The position numbers were made by a program, and so were the translations under genes. DNA of 64,000 nucleotides from Polaribacter sp. BM10. Its GTDB lineage: Bacteria; Bacteroidota; Bacteroidia; Flavobacteriales; Flavobacteriaceae. The first letter of the stretch is position 1; each line of letters begins with the position of its first letter. The notes beneath the pieces were generated by a model, which was not told where the DNA came from, ran no database searches, and saw only the letters and a program-made list of their open reading frames with translations. The stretch spans positions 2,190,001-2,254,000 of the forward strand of contig NZ_CP019704.1 of the NCBI RefSeq assembly GCF_002005425.1, written 5' to 3'. Of the stretch, positions 9,743 to 18,528 are shown piece after piece.

Positions 9743-12523
9743 TTAATCTTTATTTAAATTTGAGGTGAATTTGTAAACTCCTGGTTGCACAAGTAGTTCA
9801 AACTCATCTTTACTTTTATGTATTAATTTTACATTTGTATTTTCTACAAAATCACTACCATTTAAGAGGAAGTTTTTATTGGTATCTGCTGAAAGCACAA
9901 CTTTAGCTGATGTATTTGGGGGAATAGTAATGTTTAAATGAAATTTATCACCTTTTATTTGCCAAGAAGAAGCTACATTACCATAAGGTACTTGTACACT
10001 TGCAGATGCAGAAGTTAATGGACTTCTTGGTTGTGGAGCTATTCTAATTTTTTTATAACCCGCTTCTATTGGTGCTATACCTGCAATGCGCTCGTACATC
10101 CATTCTCCAATAGCACCATATGCATAATGATTTAAACTATTCATTTTTTGAGGATTAAATCCATCTACTTTGCTATAACTATTCCAACGTTCCCAAATAG
10201 TGGTTGCACCTTGATTGATAGAATAAAACCAAGATGGATAGGTTTCGTTAAACAACAATTTATACATTAAATCTATCTCTCCTGTAGCGTCTAAAACTTC
10301 AGATAATAATGGGGTACCTAAAAACCCTGTTCTTAAATGATTATCAGCCTCTGCAATTTTTCTTAATAAATGTGTTTTTGCCGCTTCTTTGTGTTGATCT
10401 GATAACAAACCAAAAGCTAAAGCTAGTAAGTAAGAAGTTTGAGTTTCTGCAACTTTAATTACCTTTCCGTTTACAAAAAATTTCTTTTCAAAAGATTTTG
10501 CTACAGTTTTATACAACGTATTGTATTTTTCAAACTCTTTTGTTTTACCAAGAGCTTTTGCTGTTTTTGCTGTTAGATTAGCAGAGTGTGCAAAAAAAGC
10601 AGTTCCAATTAAAGACTTAGAAGTATCACCTCTATTATCTCCGTTTTCTGGAAGCGGTTGCAACCAATCTGCAAAAAATCCCATTGTTGAAATGTAATTT
10701 TTAGCTTTAGATTCATGAAAAGATACCCAAGCCTTCATCATTTCAAAATTTTCTTCTAAAATCTTTTCATCTCCAGTTCTCATGTAAATTTTCCAAGGGA
10801 TAATCGTACAAACATCTCCCCAGCCAGCACTTACTTTATTATTATATAAAACATCTGGTACCACCCAAGGAATACCACCGTTATCAAATTGAGATTCTCT
10901 TACACTTTGTAACCAACTAGCCCAAAATTTATACACATCTGCATTAAACATAGAGGTAGGCCCAAATACTTGTGCATCTCCTGTCCAACCCATACGTTCA
11001 TCTCTCTGAGGACAATCTGTAGGTATATCAAAAAAGTTACCTCTTAAACCCCAAACAATATTGCTTTGTAATTGATTTAATTTTGGATGAGATGATATAA
11101 AAGTTCCGTTTTTTTCAAAATCAGAGTATTGTACCAAACCTGTTACCCAATTTTTTGACGGTTTTTTAGAAGTATCAAATCCACTTAATTCTACATATCT
11201 AAATCCGTGAAATGTAAATTTTGGCATGTATTCTACAATTCCATCTTCTTTGGCTGTATAGTAATTTGTAGACAATGCTCCTCTATAATTTTCTGTGTAA
11301 AAAGTTCCATCTGGAGATAACATTTCTGCAAATCTAATTTTAAGTGTCTGTCCTTTTTTCATTGGTACTTTTATCAAAGGAACACCTACCATATTTTGTT
11401 CTAAATCAAAAATTATAGCGCCATCTTTTTCAAATATTTGCTTTGTAGTAAGTTTAATTTTAGATTTTACGGTGTTATGTCTTTTAGGTTCTAAACGAAT
11501 ATCATCAGAAATAGAAAATACATTTACAGGTTCCCAAGTTTTATCTATAAAGCTGTTAGTTGTCCAACTTGGCATTTCTAAGTTGGCGTCGTACGTTTCA
11601 CCATCATATATACTAGCCAAACGAATTGGCCCTTTTGTAGTTGCTTTCCAACTATCATCAGAAAGTATTATTTCTTTTGAGCCATCTTTCATAGTTAGCT
11701 CTAATTGACAAAGTATTTTGGGAGTTTCTGTATCTAACCAAAATTTTTTCATCCATCCTAAACGTCCAGAATGCCAACCTGCTGCCAATTCAACGCCAAT
11801 AGTATTTTGACCAGATTCGATTAAATTTGTTACATCATATGTAATGGTTTCTATACGTTTTTTATACGGAGTATATCCCGGAGGCATAACATCATCACTT
11901 ACATCTTTTCCGTTTAAAGCAACATCAAAAACCCCTTTTGCGGTAATGTACAATCTTGCAGAAGCTATCGTATTGGATATCTTAAAACTTTTACGGAAGT
12001 ATTGAGGTCTGTGTAGTATATTTTTTTGGATTCCAATAATTTTTTCTTTTTTGGTATCTAATCCAATCCATTTAGCTTTCCAATCAGAATTATTTAATAA
12101 ACCTAATTCGAAGTGATTGATGTCACTCCAAAAAGAAGATGCTTTGTCTTGGTTCCAATATTTTACTTGCCAATAAACTTTTTGGCGGGACTTTAACTTT
12201 TCTCCTTGATATTTTACCCAAGTAGATTTTGCAGAATTTTGTTTCTTAGAATTCCATAAATCTGCTTTATTAGGTAATAAATCTGGCCTACTAGCTACTA
12301 CAATTTGATATGCAGATTGACTTTTATTATTTTTTAAGGCAGGTAATTTCCATGAAAATGTTGGTGTAGCATCATAAAAACCTAATGGGTTTTTAAAACC
12401 TTCTGAAATGGTTAAATCATTTGCCTTTTTTAAAGTTTCTTTTTGTTTACAAGATATTAAACTTATTAAAGCAACATATAAAATCGAAATTGTAAATGCC
12501 TTTTGCATAGATTTATGAATCAT
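9743..12523 (-). CDS. Alpha-L-rhamnosidase lipoprotein, GH78
   Basis: The 926-aa enzyme has a lipoprotein signal with lipobox SLISC (C25); the start could also be M6. Its GH78 layout is an N-terminal fibronectin-like domain, two carbohydrate-binding jelly rolls (SARLYITAKGVFDVALNG; FHGFRYVELSGF), an (alpha/alpha)6 barrel and a C-terminal beta domain. The catalytic block DCPQRDERMGWTGDAQ (about residues 500-516) carries the Asp, Glu and second Asp expected in GH78, and WERWNSY follows in the barrel. It removes alpha-L-rhamnose from the non-reducing end of oligosaccharides, consistent with an ulvan backbone. It heads the operon with two sulfatases, which suggests that desulfation and rhamnose release are coupled. 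Operator site 2 lies 60 bp upstream. Confidence 0.95.
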   Translation of the reverse strand: MIHKSMQKAFTISILYVALISLISCKQKETLKKANDLTISEGFKNPLGFYDATPTFSWKLPALKNNKSQSAYQIVVASRPDLLPNKADLWNSKKQNSAKSTWVKYQGEKLKSRQKVYWQVKYWNQDKASSFWSDINHFELGLLNNSDWKAKWIGLDTKKEKIIGIQKNILHRPQYFRKSFKISNTIASARLYITAKGVFDVALNGKDVSDDVMPPGYTPYKKRIETITYDVTNLIESGQNTIGVELAAGWHSGRLGWMKKFWLDTETPKILCQLELTMKDGSKEIILSDDSWKATTKGPIRLASIYDGETYDANLEMPSWTTNSFIDKTWEPVNVFSISDDIRLEPKRHNTVKSKIKLTTKQIFEKDGAIIFDLEQNMVGVPLIKVPMKKGQTLKIRFAEMLSPDGTFYTENYRGALSTNYYTAKEDGIVEYMPKFTFHGFRYVELSGFDTSKKPSKNWVTGLVQYSDFEKNGTFISSHPKLNQLQSNIVWGLRGNFFDIPTDCPQRDERMGWTGDAQVFGPTSMFNADVYKFWASWLQSVRESQFDNGGIPWVVPDVLYNNKVSAGWGDVCTIIPWKIYMRTGDEKILEENFEMMKAWVSFHESKAKNYISTMGFFADWLQPLPENGDNRGDTSKSLIGTAFFAHSANLTAKTAKALGKTKEFEKYNTLYKTVAKSFEKKFFVNGKVIKVAETQTSYLLALAFGLLSDQHKEAAKTHLLRKIAEADNHLRTGFLGTPLLSEVLDATGEIDLMYKLLFNETYPSWFYSINQGATTIWERWNSYSKVDGFNPQKMNSLNHYAYGAIGEWMYERIAGIAPIEAGYKKIRIAPQPRSPLTSASASVQVPYGNVASSWQIKGDKFHLNITIPPNTSAKVVLSADTNKNFLLNGSDFVENTNVKLIHKSKDEFELLVQPGVYKFTSNLNKD

Positions 12524-12582
12524 TAAATTATCATCTTATTACTATATTGAATTAGCAATATGACATTTTTTTAATAAACAAC

Positions 12583-12600
12583 TATCCTGTAGTGGGCATA
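12583..12600 (-). promoter_or_regulatory. Direct-repeat operator, site 2 (upstream of GH78 operon)
   Basis: In gene direction TATGCCCACTACAGGATA, 60 bp before the GH78 start. The promoter-proximal half ACAGGATA is exact and the distal half is the weakest of all copies. The rest of the 153-bp gap between rhaM and GH78 shows nothing further. Confidence 0.6.
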
Positions 12601-12677
12601 TAAAACTAGAAGAATAATTTTATATCTATCAACTACTTTTTAATTTAAAAATATTAGGTAAAAGAAACTAATAATTA

Positions 12678-12992
12678 TTACGGCATAAAAAAAACTTCTT
12701 CTAAAGGTACGGAAACAGGGGAATTATCAGAATTTACATCCATAATATCTGCCATAAAATCCCACCATTTTTTTACAATTTTATTGTTTGCTAAATCCTG
12801 TGAGCCAACTAAACCAGTATTTTTTTGAAAAGCAAAAAGAGTATCGGTCTCTTCATCTAAAAAGATAGAGTACTCACTTACTCCATTTTCTTTTAATAGT
12901 TTTTTCAATTCTGGCCAAATTTCATTGTGTCGTTTCACATAAGCTTCTTTTTGTCCTTTTTTTAACTTCATTTTAAAGGCTAATCTTTGCAT
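12678..12992 (-). CDS. rhaM: L-rhamnose mutarotase RhaM
   Basis: This 104-aa protein of the RhaM family (dimeric alpha-beta barrel) interconverts alpha and beta anomers of L-rhamnose so that the sugar can enter catabolism. Recognisable features are QRLAFKMKLKKGQ, a conserved histidine in KRHNEIWPEL, SEYSIFLD and the C-terminal KWWDFMADIM..NPDNSP-like block. I chose the ATG at 12992 because it gives the family's usual N-terminus and length. The longer frame from 13016 would begin inside a terminator-like palindrome (13011-13046). The gene lies 82 bp behind the CBM-like gene with no operator copy between, so it is probably expressed by read-through past that palindrome. It is direct evidence that rhamnose is a product of this PUL. 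Confidence 0.93.
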   Translation of the reverse strand: MQRLAFKMKLKKGQKEAYVKRHNEIWPELKKLLKENGVSEYSIFLDEETDTLFAFQKNTGLVGSQDLANNKIVKKWWDFMADIMDVNSDNSPVSVPLEEVFFMP

Positions 12993-13004
12993 ACATATGT
13001 ATTT

Positions 13005-13046
13005 AAAAAAAATCATTCTATATTTTTTAAAAAATATAGAATGATT
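13005..13046 (-). terminator. Perfect 36-bp palindrome plus U-tract before rhaM
   Basis: Positions 13011-13028 and 13029-13046 are exact reverse complements (18-bp arms, no designed loop). On the minus strand a run of T follows at 13010-13005. This is the shape of an intrinsic terminator. It is located between the end of the CBM-like gene (13075) and the rhaM ATG (12992), so it would attenuate rather than abolish rhaM expression. Confidence 0.7.
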
Positions 13047-13074
13047 TAAAAGTTACTAATCTATTAATAAAGGT

Positions 13075-14079
13075 TTACTGCTTTATTATTTTTTGTGTAA
13101 ATCTACTACCTTCGTTTCCTTTAATTTCAACAATATAAACACCTTTAGATAAAGAACTAACGTTTAAGTTAATTGCATTATCTGTATCTACTTTTCTTCT
13201 TAACACTCTGTTACCTAAAATAGAATATACAGATACTTCTTTAACTTTAGAAGTTAATCCTTTAATGTTTAATTGATCATTTACTGGATTAGAAACAGAA
13301 AAAGATTGTTTATCAAATGTTTCTGTGCTTAATACAGAGTTTGTAGTAAAGTATACATAATCGTAGTTTGGTCCTGCTGCTAAAAATCTTACAATCATAA
13401 CATAAGTACCAGCCTCAATATCAATTCCGGCTGCTGCATCTGGATCTTCCCAATTTTGAAAATTAGGAACTCCTCCAGTAGAAGGTAATGCCTGATCTGA
13501 ATTTAAATTCATTATTGTAGCAACACTAGATAAATCATCAGTATTTTTTAAGAAAATCTGCATTCTCTTAGAAGTATTATCTCCGCCATGAGCATAATTA
13601 ATTCCTATATTATAATTACCAGTTTTTTCAAAGTTAATAGTATACATTAAAAATTCTTGCCCTTGAGTACTTCCTATATTCCAACCTAAATCTCCGTTAG
13701 TATAAGGATGTTGATAAATATCTGCCTCAGAACCAGATCTATACTCTTCATTTGCAGCACCATAACCTCCTGTTCCTTCATCTCCTCCTTCTGGATCCCA
13801 TAATAATCCTAACTGATCAGCTGTTTTATCTCTATAAGTTCCTTCACTAAAATCTCCTGGAAGGTATGCGTTATCAGAAAAATTAGCACCATCGTCTGTT
13901 CCAGCTTCATTTGTTGCGTCAAAATTTTCCATTTGAATTTTGGTTGTAGCTCCTAACGTACCACTTATTACTGGTGCAGAGCCTCCCCATGGATAACCTT
14001 TGTATTGTGCATTTGATGCTTGAGCCCCAAAAAGAGCTAACGCTGCAATAAATAATGATTTGTGTAATTTTGTTTTCAT
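13075..14079 (-). CDS. T9SS-secreted carbohydrate-binding (CBM6-like) protein
   Basis: The 334-aa protein has a signal peptide (1-24, ending SNAQ), one domain resembling CBM6/galactose-binding jelly rolls (about 35-245; opening IQMENFDA, then EYRSGSEADIY and LGWNIGSTQGQEFLMYTINF, a pattern typical of CBM6-type modules) and a C-terminal type A T9SS sorting domain (about 258-334, ending KGVYIVEIKGN...QKIIKQ). No catalytic domain is visible. It is therefore likely a surface or released binding protein for the polysaccharide, although an unrecognised activity cannot be excluded. Operator site 3 stands 56 bp upstream; rhaM follows behind a terminator-like palindrome. Confidence 0.75.
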   Translation of the reverse strand: MKTKLHKSLFIAALALFGAQASNAQYKGYPWGGSAPVISGTLGATTKIQMENFDATNEAGTDDGANFSDNAYLPGDFSEGTYRDKTADQLGLLWDPEGGDEGTGGYGAANEEYRSGSEADIYQHPYTNGDLGWNIGSTQGQEFLMYTINFEKTGNYNIGINYAHGGDNTSKRMQIFLKNTDDLSSVATIMNLNSDQALPSTGGVPNFQNWEDPDAAAGIDIEAGTYVMIVRFLAAGPNYDYVYFTTNSVLSTETFDKQSFSVSNPVNDQLNIKGLTSKVKEVSVYSILGNRVLRRKVDTDNAINLNVSSLSKGVYIVEIKGNEGSRFTQKIIKQ

Positions 14080-14134
14080 AAGTAAATATTTTAGTTAATT
14101 ATTATCTAAAAATAAAAACAAATGTTTTGCATAG

Positions 14135-14152
14135 TATCCTGCTCTATACTGC
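14135..14152 (-). promoter_or_regulatory. Direct-repeat operator, site 3 (upstream of CBM-like gene)
   Basis: In gene direction GCAGTATAGAGCAGGATA, 56 bp before the start at 14079. Both GCAG cores are present, exactly 10 bp apart. Confidence 0.7.
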
Positions 14153-14220
14153 TTTATAGTTTTTAAACTTCTAATTTTAAATCATATAACAGTACTTTTC
14201 GCATATTTATTTTCAATCTT

Positions 14221-14264
14221 AAAAAAACGCTAATAGCCTAAAAAGCTTAGGTATATTGGCTATT
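14221..14264 (-). terminator. Possible terminator after the GH2 gene
   Basis: Arms AATAGCC (14232-14238) and GGCTATT (14258-14264) enclose a second small inverted repeat CCTAA/TTAGG. On the minus strand a T-run lies a few bases further (14227-14221). It lies about 65 bp past the GH2 stop. The stem is short, so this is a weak call. Confidence 0.4.
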
Positions 14265-14329
14265 TTTATTCGTTTTAATACTCGACAGTAATAGATTTTT
14301 ATTTTTTTAAAAGAATTAATTAAAAAAAT

Positions 14330-16942
14330 CTAATTTACTTTTCTAAGTTTAACTCCGCTTAATCTAGTTTGTCCTTTTAATGCTTTAAAACTAATAGTAA
14401 TACCATCGTTATTATCAACAGAAATTAAAAAACGTTTGGTAACACCTCTATCTTTACCATATTGTTTTTTAAGGTTTAAGTTTTCCCAAACTTTTTTATC
14501 ATTTACAAGAATATCCATACTGTTTTCTTTTCTTGAGTTTAATTCTGCCATAGATAAAGACAACTCATAAGTTCCTTTTGGCACATCAAATTTATAAGAT
14601 TCTAAACCAACTACTTGGGTTTGAAAAACAGGATCATTCTCTGTTCCTTTTACACTAACATCTACCCCAAAATTATTTCTTCGTTTTGTTTTGGTTCTTA
14701 AAAAATCTCCACCAAGATATCCAAAACTTCCTTTTGTATACGCTTGATCTGGCATCCATAGATAATCTACATTATCGGTTTCTATAAAATAACAGTAAGA
14801 CCCTACGTTTATAGCAATTTCTTTAAAAGGATTGGTTTTACTTTTTAAGTTTTTAGGCTGAAGTGTAAAATCGATATTAGCAAAATCTTTAAAAACTTTA
14901 CCTTCTTTTTCTGATACTATTTCAATTAAATTTTGTCCTTGTTGAAAAGGCACATTAAAAGTGGTGGTAGCAAAATTAAATTTTTGGTTTCCCAATGATT
15001 TTCCGTTGATAATCAACTCTACATCATCAGTATTTCCTACTATAGTGATAGGTTGAGTTGCTACTTTAGAGTTTTCGCTATCTTCTATTCCTGCTCTTTT
15101 TTTCCAGCCTTTAGAAGCAATTGCTAAAAAAGGTGTTTTTTTCAATAATGCTTGATACAAATAATATACATCTTTTTTCTCTCTTGATGCAGACACCAAA
15201 CCTTTGTTATTAATATGTGGTACTGCATCTTTTCTGTGTTCTACTTGAAAGTCTGCATAATTCCAAACGTTTGCACCAACAATTTCTGGAATTTCTAAAA
15301 TAGCTTTCATATAAGCTTTATGCAATAAAAATTGATATTCTACACTAAAATCAAAACGAGTTGGATTATAAGTTCTTAATCTTGGGTCTGCTCCTCCGCC
15401 ATATTCACTTAATATTAAAGGCTTATCTGGATTTAAAGCTAAAGTTCGTTTTACCAAACTACGTAGATTTTTATCAATATCTTCTAATTCTTCAATATAC
15501 CAACCGTAATATTTGTTATAACCTACAATTTCTGTAAATCGAATTCCTAATTTATCTTGATAAGCTGGTTCTCTAAAAAAAACGGTATAAGAATACCTAG
15601 TTTTATCTTCTTCTTTTATGGTTTCTGATAAAACTTTATGAGTCTCTATAAAGTGCTTTGTATATGCTTCTCCAAGTTTATCAGGTGCTTTCATAGTTGT
15701 TTCGTTTCCTAAATTCCAAGCTACAATAGACGGATTGTTATAGTTGTAACGAATGGTTTCTTTTAGCATATTAATGCTATTTTGTTTTCCTATTTCATTA
15801 GCTGCAGCCTTGTTAACAAAAGGAATTTCTACAGTTGTAACAAATCCCATTTTATTACACATTTCTAAAATTGCTGGGTCTTGCGGATAGTGTGCTATTC
15901 TTAAAAAGTTAATTCCCATTTCCTTTAATAGCTTCATATCATATCGATGAATTTCATCACTTACAGCATTTGCTTTTTTGTAGAAATCTTGATGTCTATT
16001 GGTACCTATTAATTTAGTTTTATTACCGTTGATAAAAAAACCTTTATTGGCATCGAAACTAAACCATCTAAACCCTAAAGGGTTTTCTACTCTATCAAAA
16101 ACAACTCCTTTTTTATCAACAATTTCTGTAATTACTTTATACAAATACGGGTTTTCTGGTGACCATAAATTTTGCTTTTCAATAGAAAAACTACTAATTA
16201 CTTCTTTACCGAATTTAGATTTTGTCTTTATAGTTTTAACCAAATTATTGTTGGCATCAAATAAAGATTGCTTTACATAATATGTTCCTTTTTTGGGCCT
16301 TACTATTTTAGATTTTACAGAAATTTCTGCTGATAATTCTGATACTTTTGGTGTAGAAATAAATACAGCGTTTGCACCTAAATTAGCTACTTCGAAATGA
16401 ACTTGTTTGGTTATAATTAAATGAACATCTCTGTAAATACCTCCGTAAAAAGAAAAATCTGCAGATTGCGGAATAATTTCATCATTATGAGAATTATCTA
16501 CTTTTACTACAATTTCATTTGTTCCTTTTTTTAATACTCTTGTAATATCTCTTGCAAAAGTTGTGTAACCACCAATATGATCTTTTTCAACTACTTTTCC
16601 GTTTACATATAATGAGGTAACTTGATTCGCAGCTTCAAACAATAAAAACACTTGTTGGTTCTTGTAAATCTGTGGTATTTTAATTGTTTTTTTGTACCAA
16701 CCTTCTCCTCTGTAATAACCATCTTCATCGTCTAAAATATCTTGTGTATTCCAAGAGTGAGGTAAGGTTACTTTTTCCCAAGAACGAGATACATTACTAG
16801 AAAAAGGGTTTTCGATGTTCCCTTTATAAAATTGCCACGCATCGTTTATGGTTTCTATGTGTCTTACATTTTGTGCATTTGATAAAAATGCTATGCTTAA
16901 AAAAAATAATACTAAATTCTTTTTGATCATTGTTAAAGGCAT
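14330..16942 (-). CDS. GH2 family glycoside hydrolase with C-terminal malectin-like domain
   Basis: The 870-aa protein has a signal peptide (to about residue 23, SNAQ; the true start may be M5). The GH2 sugar-binding domain (about 30-180; TLPHSWNTQD, GGIYRDVHL), Ig-like domain and TIM barrel follow. The acid/base is E414 in WNLGNE and the nucleophile E513 in LSEYGGG; GTNRHQD and RIAHYPQ complete the active site. A DUF4982/Ig-like region and a malectin-type carbohydrate-binding domain (about 720-870) end the protein. GH2 members of PULs act on beta-linked galactose, glucuronate or related sugars; beta-glucuronidase or galactosidase action on ulvan oligomers is plausible but not shown. It follows the GH5 gene by 7 bp and shares its operator (site 4). 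Confidence 0.93.
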   Translation of the reverse strand: MPLTMIKKNLVLFFLSIAFLSNAQNVRHIETINDAWQFYKGNIENPFSSNVSRSWEKVTLPHSWNTQDILDDEDGYYRGEGWYKKTIKIPQIYKNQQVFLLFEAANQVTSLYVNGKVVEKDHIGGYTTFARDITRVLKKGTNEIVVKVDNSHNDEIIPQSADFSFYGGIYRDVHLIITKQVHFEVANLGANAVFISTPKVSELSAEISVKSKIVRPKKGTYYVKQSLFDANNNLVKTIKTKSKFGKEVISSFSIEKQNLWSPENPYLYKVITEIVDKKGVVFDRVENPLGFRWFSFDANKGFFINGNKTKLIGTNRHQDFYKKANAVSDEIHRYDMKLLKEMGINFLRIAHYPQDPAILEMCNKMGFVTTVEIPFVNKAAANEIGKQNSINMLKETIRYNYNNPSIVAWNLGNETTMKAPDKLGEAYTKHFIETHKVLSETIKEEDKTRYSYTVFFREPAYQDKLGIRFTEIVGYNKYYGWYIEELEDIDKNLRSLVKRTLALNPDKPLILSEYGGGADPRLRTYNPTRFDFSVEYQFLLHKAYMKAILEIPEIVGANVWNYADFQVEHRKDAVPHINNKGLVSASREKKDVYYLYQALLKKTPFLAIASKGWKKRAGIEDSENSKVATQPITIVGNTDDVELIINGKSLGNQKFNFATTTFNVPFQQGQNLIEIVSEKEGKVFKDFANIDFTLQPKNLKSKTNPFKEIAINVGSYCYFIETDNVDYLWMPDQAYTKGSFGYLGGDFLRTKTKRRNNFGVDVSVKGTENDPVFQTQVVGLESYKFDVPKGTYELSLSMAELNSRKENSMDILVNDKKVWENLNLKKQYGKDRGVTKRFLISVDNNDGITISFKALKGQTRLSGVKLRKVN

Positions 16943-16949
16943 AATAATT

Positions 16950-18344
16950 TTAAAAATTTCGAAGTCCTGGTACTATTTTAACCTGATATTCTGCATTGTC
17001 TTTACCCCATTTTAAGACAATTAGTTTTTGGGTTTTAACATCCCAAATAAAATCTGCTGGATTAGAATCTTTAGTTGTTTTATAAACTTCTAAACCAACA
17101 TTTTTAAGCGGATTGTAATACATTATAAAATCATTATTAATAATGATTGAAAAACCATCTGGATAATGCCTGTTGGCTCCAATAAAAATCTTTGAAGCAC
17201 CTTTACTATTATCTGATATAATATTTAAGGTTAATTCTCTTTTAGCAAAATTGTATAAAAATGACTGAATATTACCTGCAATTGCTTGCGGAAAAGGCCT
17301 TGAAATTACATCTGTAATATATTTACGTTCTACCGTACCTGCGTCTGTTTTATCGCTAAATATAGACCATGTTGATGGGCCTGGTTTAAGAAAATTTTGC
17401 ATAGTTCTGTTTCCTAAAAACCAAGCTTTAATAGAGCCTACACCCATTTTATCAAAAACCTCTGCAGTTCTAATATACATTTCTTTGTATTTAAATTGCC
17501 CCCAATTTCCAACCAAAGTAGTATCTGTTCTTGCAAATGTTGGAAAACCCCATTCACCTATCAAAATTGGTGCTTTTAACATTGCCGATTCTTTATCAAA
17601 ACGATCCATATTTTTTTTAATAAAATCTATGTTGTTTTGATAAATATGAGGCGCAAAAATGATATTTTCTCTATTTAAAGGAGAACTGATTTCTGCATAT
17701 TGGTTATTATCTATTTTTTCACCTTTATTCATAAAAATAGACTGAAATAAAATCTTCTTATTTGGATTTATTTTTTGACTTGCATCAATAATTCTTTGAT
17801 ATAAAGGAATTAAATATTTATCTGTTAAATCTTTGTAAGAAATGTTCATTTTAAGTTTTCTAGGCTCATTTACAATATCATATCCTAAAACAAAAGGCTC
17901 ATTTGCAAATCGTTTCCAGATAACTTTCCAAGCATTTATATATGTTTTGTATTGATAATCATTTTTATTTTCCCAAAATTCTTCCCAAACAAATTTATCT
18001 ACGCCATAAACCGTCATTTTAAAAATAGTTTTTATATCGTGGTTTTTACCTAAAGCAACTAAAGAATCTAATTTTTGTAGATATTTTGGTACTACTTTTC
18101 CTCCAGGAAATTCGCTTAATTTACCAAGTTCTAAACGAATAACCTGATAATTTGCACCCATTCTAACTTGTCTTGCATAATCATCATTATTAAAAAAAAC
18201 TTCTCCTTTATGATCATTAGTATTAATAACAAAACCTCTAGGTACAATGTGCCTACCTTGTTTGTCTCTTAAGCCATGTTTAATTTGCGAATAACTCGTA
18301 ATACTAAAAATCAATAAGGTTATAATAAAAAGACTTTTTTTCAT
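16950..18344 (-). CDS. GH5-family glycoside hydrolase
   Basis: The 464-aa secreted protein has a signal peptide (1-20, ending SYSQ). The barrel resembles GH5/cellulase-superfamily enzymes: RGFVINTNDH near the N-terminus, acid/base E160 in YDIVNEP, HIYQNN, and nucleophile E264 in IGEWGFP. After about residue 355 there is a small beta-sandwich like the C-terminal domain of endoglycoceramidase-type GH5 enzymes. Both catalytic glutamates are intact. The substrate is unknown; in this locus it may cut a beta-glycosidic bond in a minor component of the ulvan or an associated cell-wall glucan or xylan. It leads an operon with the GH2 gene, and operator site 4 lies 48 bp upstream. Confidence 0.88.
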   Translation of the reverse strand: MKKSLFIITLLIFSITSYSQIKHGLRDKQGRHIVPRGFVINTNDHKGEVFFNNDDYARQVRMGANYQVIRLELGKLSEFPGGKVVPKYLQKLDSLVALGKNHDIKTIFKMTVYGVDKFVWEEFWENKNDYQYKTYINAWKVIWKRFANEPFVLGYDIVNEPRKLKMNISYKDLTDKYLIPLYQRIIDASQKINPNKKILFQSIFMNKGEKIDNNQYAEISSPLNRENIIFAPHIYQNNIDFIKKNMDRFDKESAMLKAPILIGEWGFPTFARTDTTLVGNWGQFKYKEMYIRTAEVFDKMGVGSIKAWFLGNRTMQNFLKPGPSTWSIFSDKTDAGTVERKYITDVISRPFPQAIAGNIQSFLYNFAKRELTLNIISDNSKGASKIFIGANRHYPDGFSIIINNDFIMYYNPLKNVGLEVYKTTKDSNPADFIWDVKTQKLIVLKWGKDNAEYQVKIVPGLRNF

Positions 18345-18391
18345 TTGAAATACTATTTTTTCTTAAAAGTAAAGTGTCTAAATATTTATTG

Positions 18392-18409
18392 CATCCTGTA
18401 CACTACCGA
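18392..18409 (-). promoter_or_regulatory. Direct-repeat operator, site 4 (upstream of GH5-GH2)
   Basis: In gene direction TCGGTAGTGTACAGGATG, 48 bp before the GH5 start. It lies 54 bp from the oppositely oriented site 5, so this divergent gap (18345-18528) has one operator per transcript. Confidence 0.7.
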
Positions 18410-18463
18410 CTTTTAGAATAATTAATAACTATATATAAATATTATTTCAATCAGTTAAAATTA

Positions 18464-18481
18464 TCATGACAGTGCAGGATA
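18464..18481 (+). promoter_or_regulatory. Direct-repeat operator, site 5 (upstream of xylB)
   Basis: TCATGACAGTGCAGGATA on the plus strand, ending 48 bp before the xylB start. It shows that the xylose genes are wired to the same regulator as the polysaccharide-degrading genes. Confidence 0.7.
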
Positions 18482-18528
18482 AAAGTTGCCTAAAAAAAAA
18501 TTAAAATTGCTAATACATAAAAAAAAAA

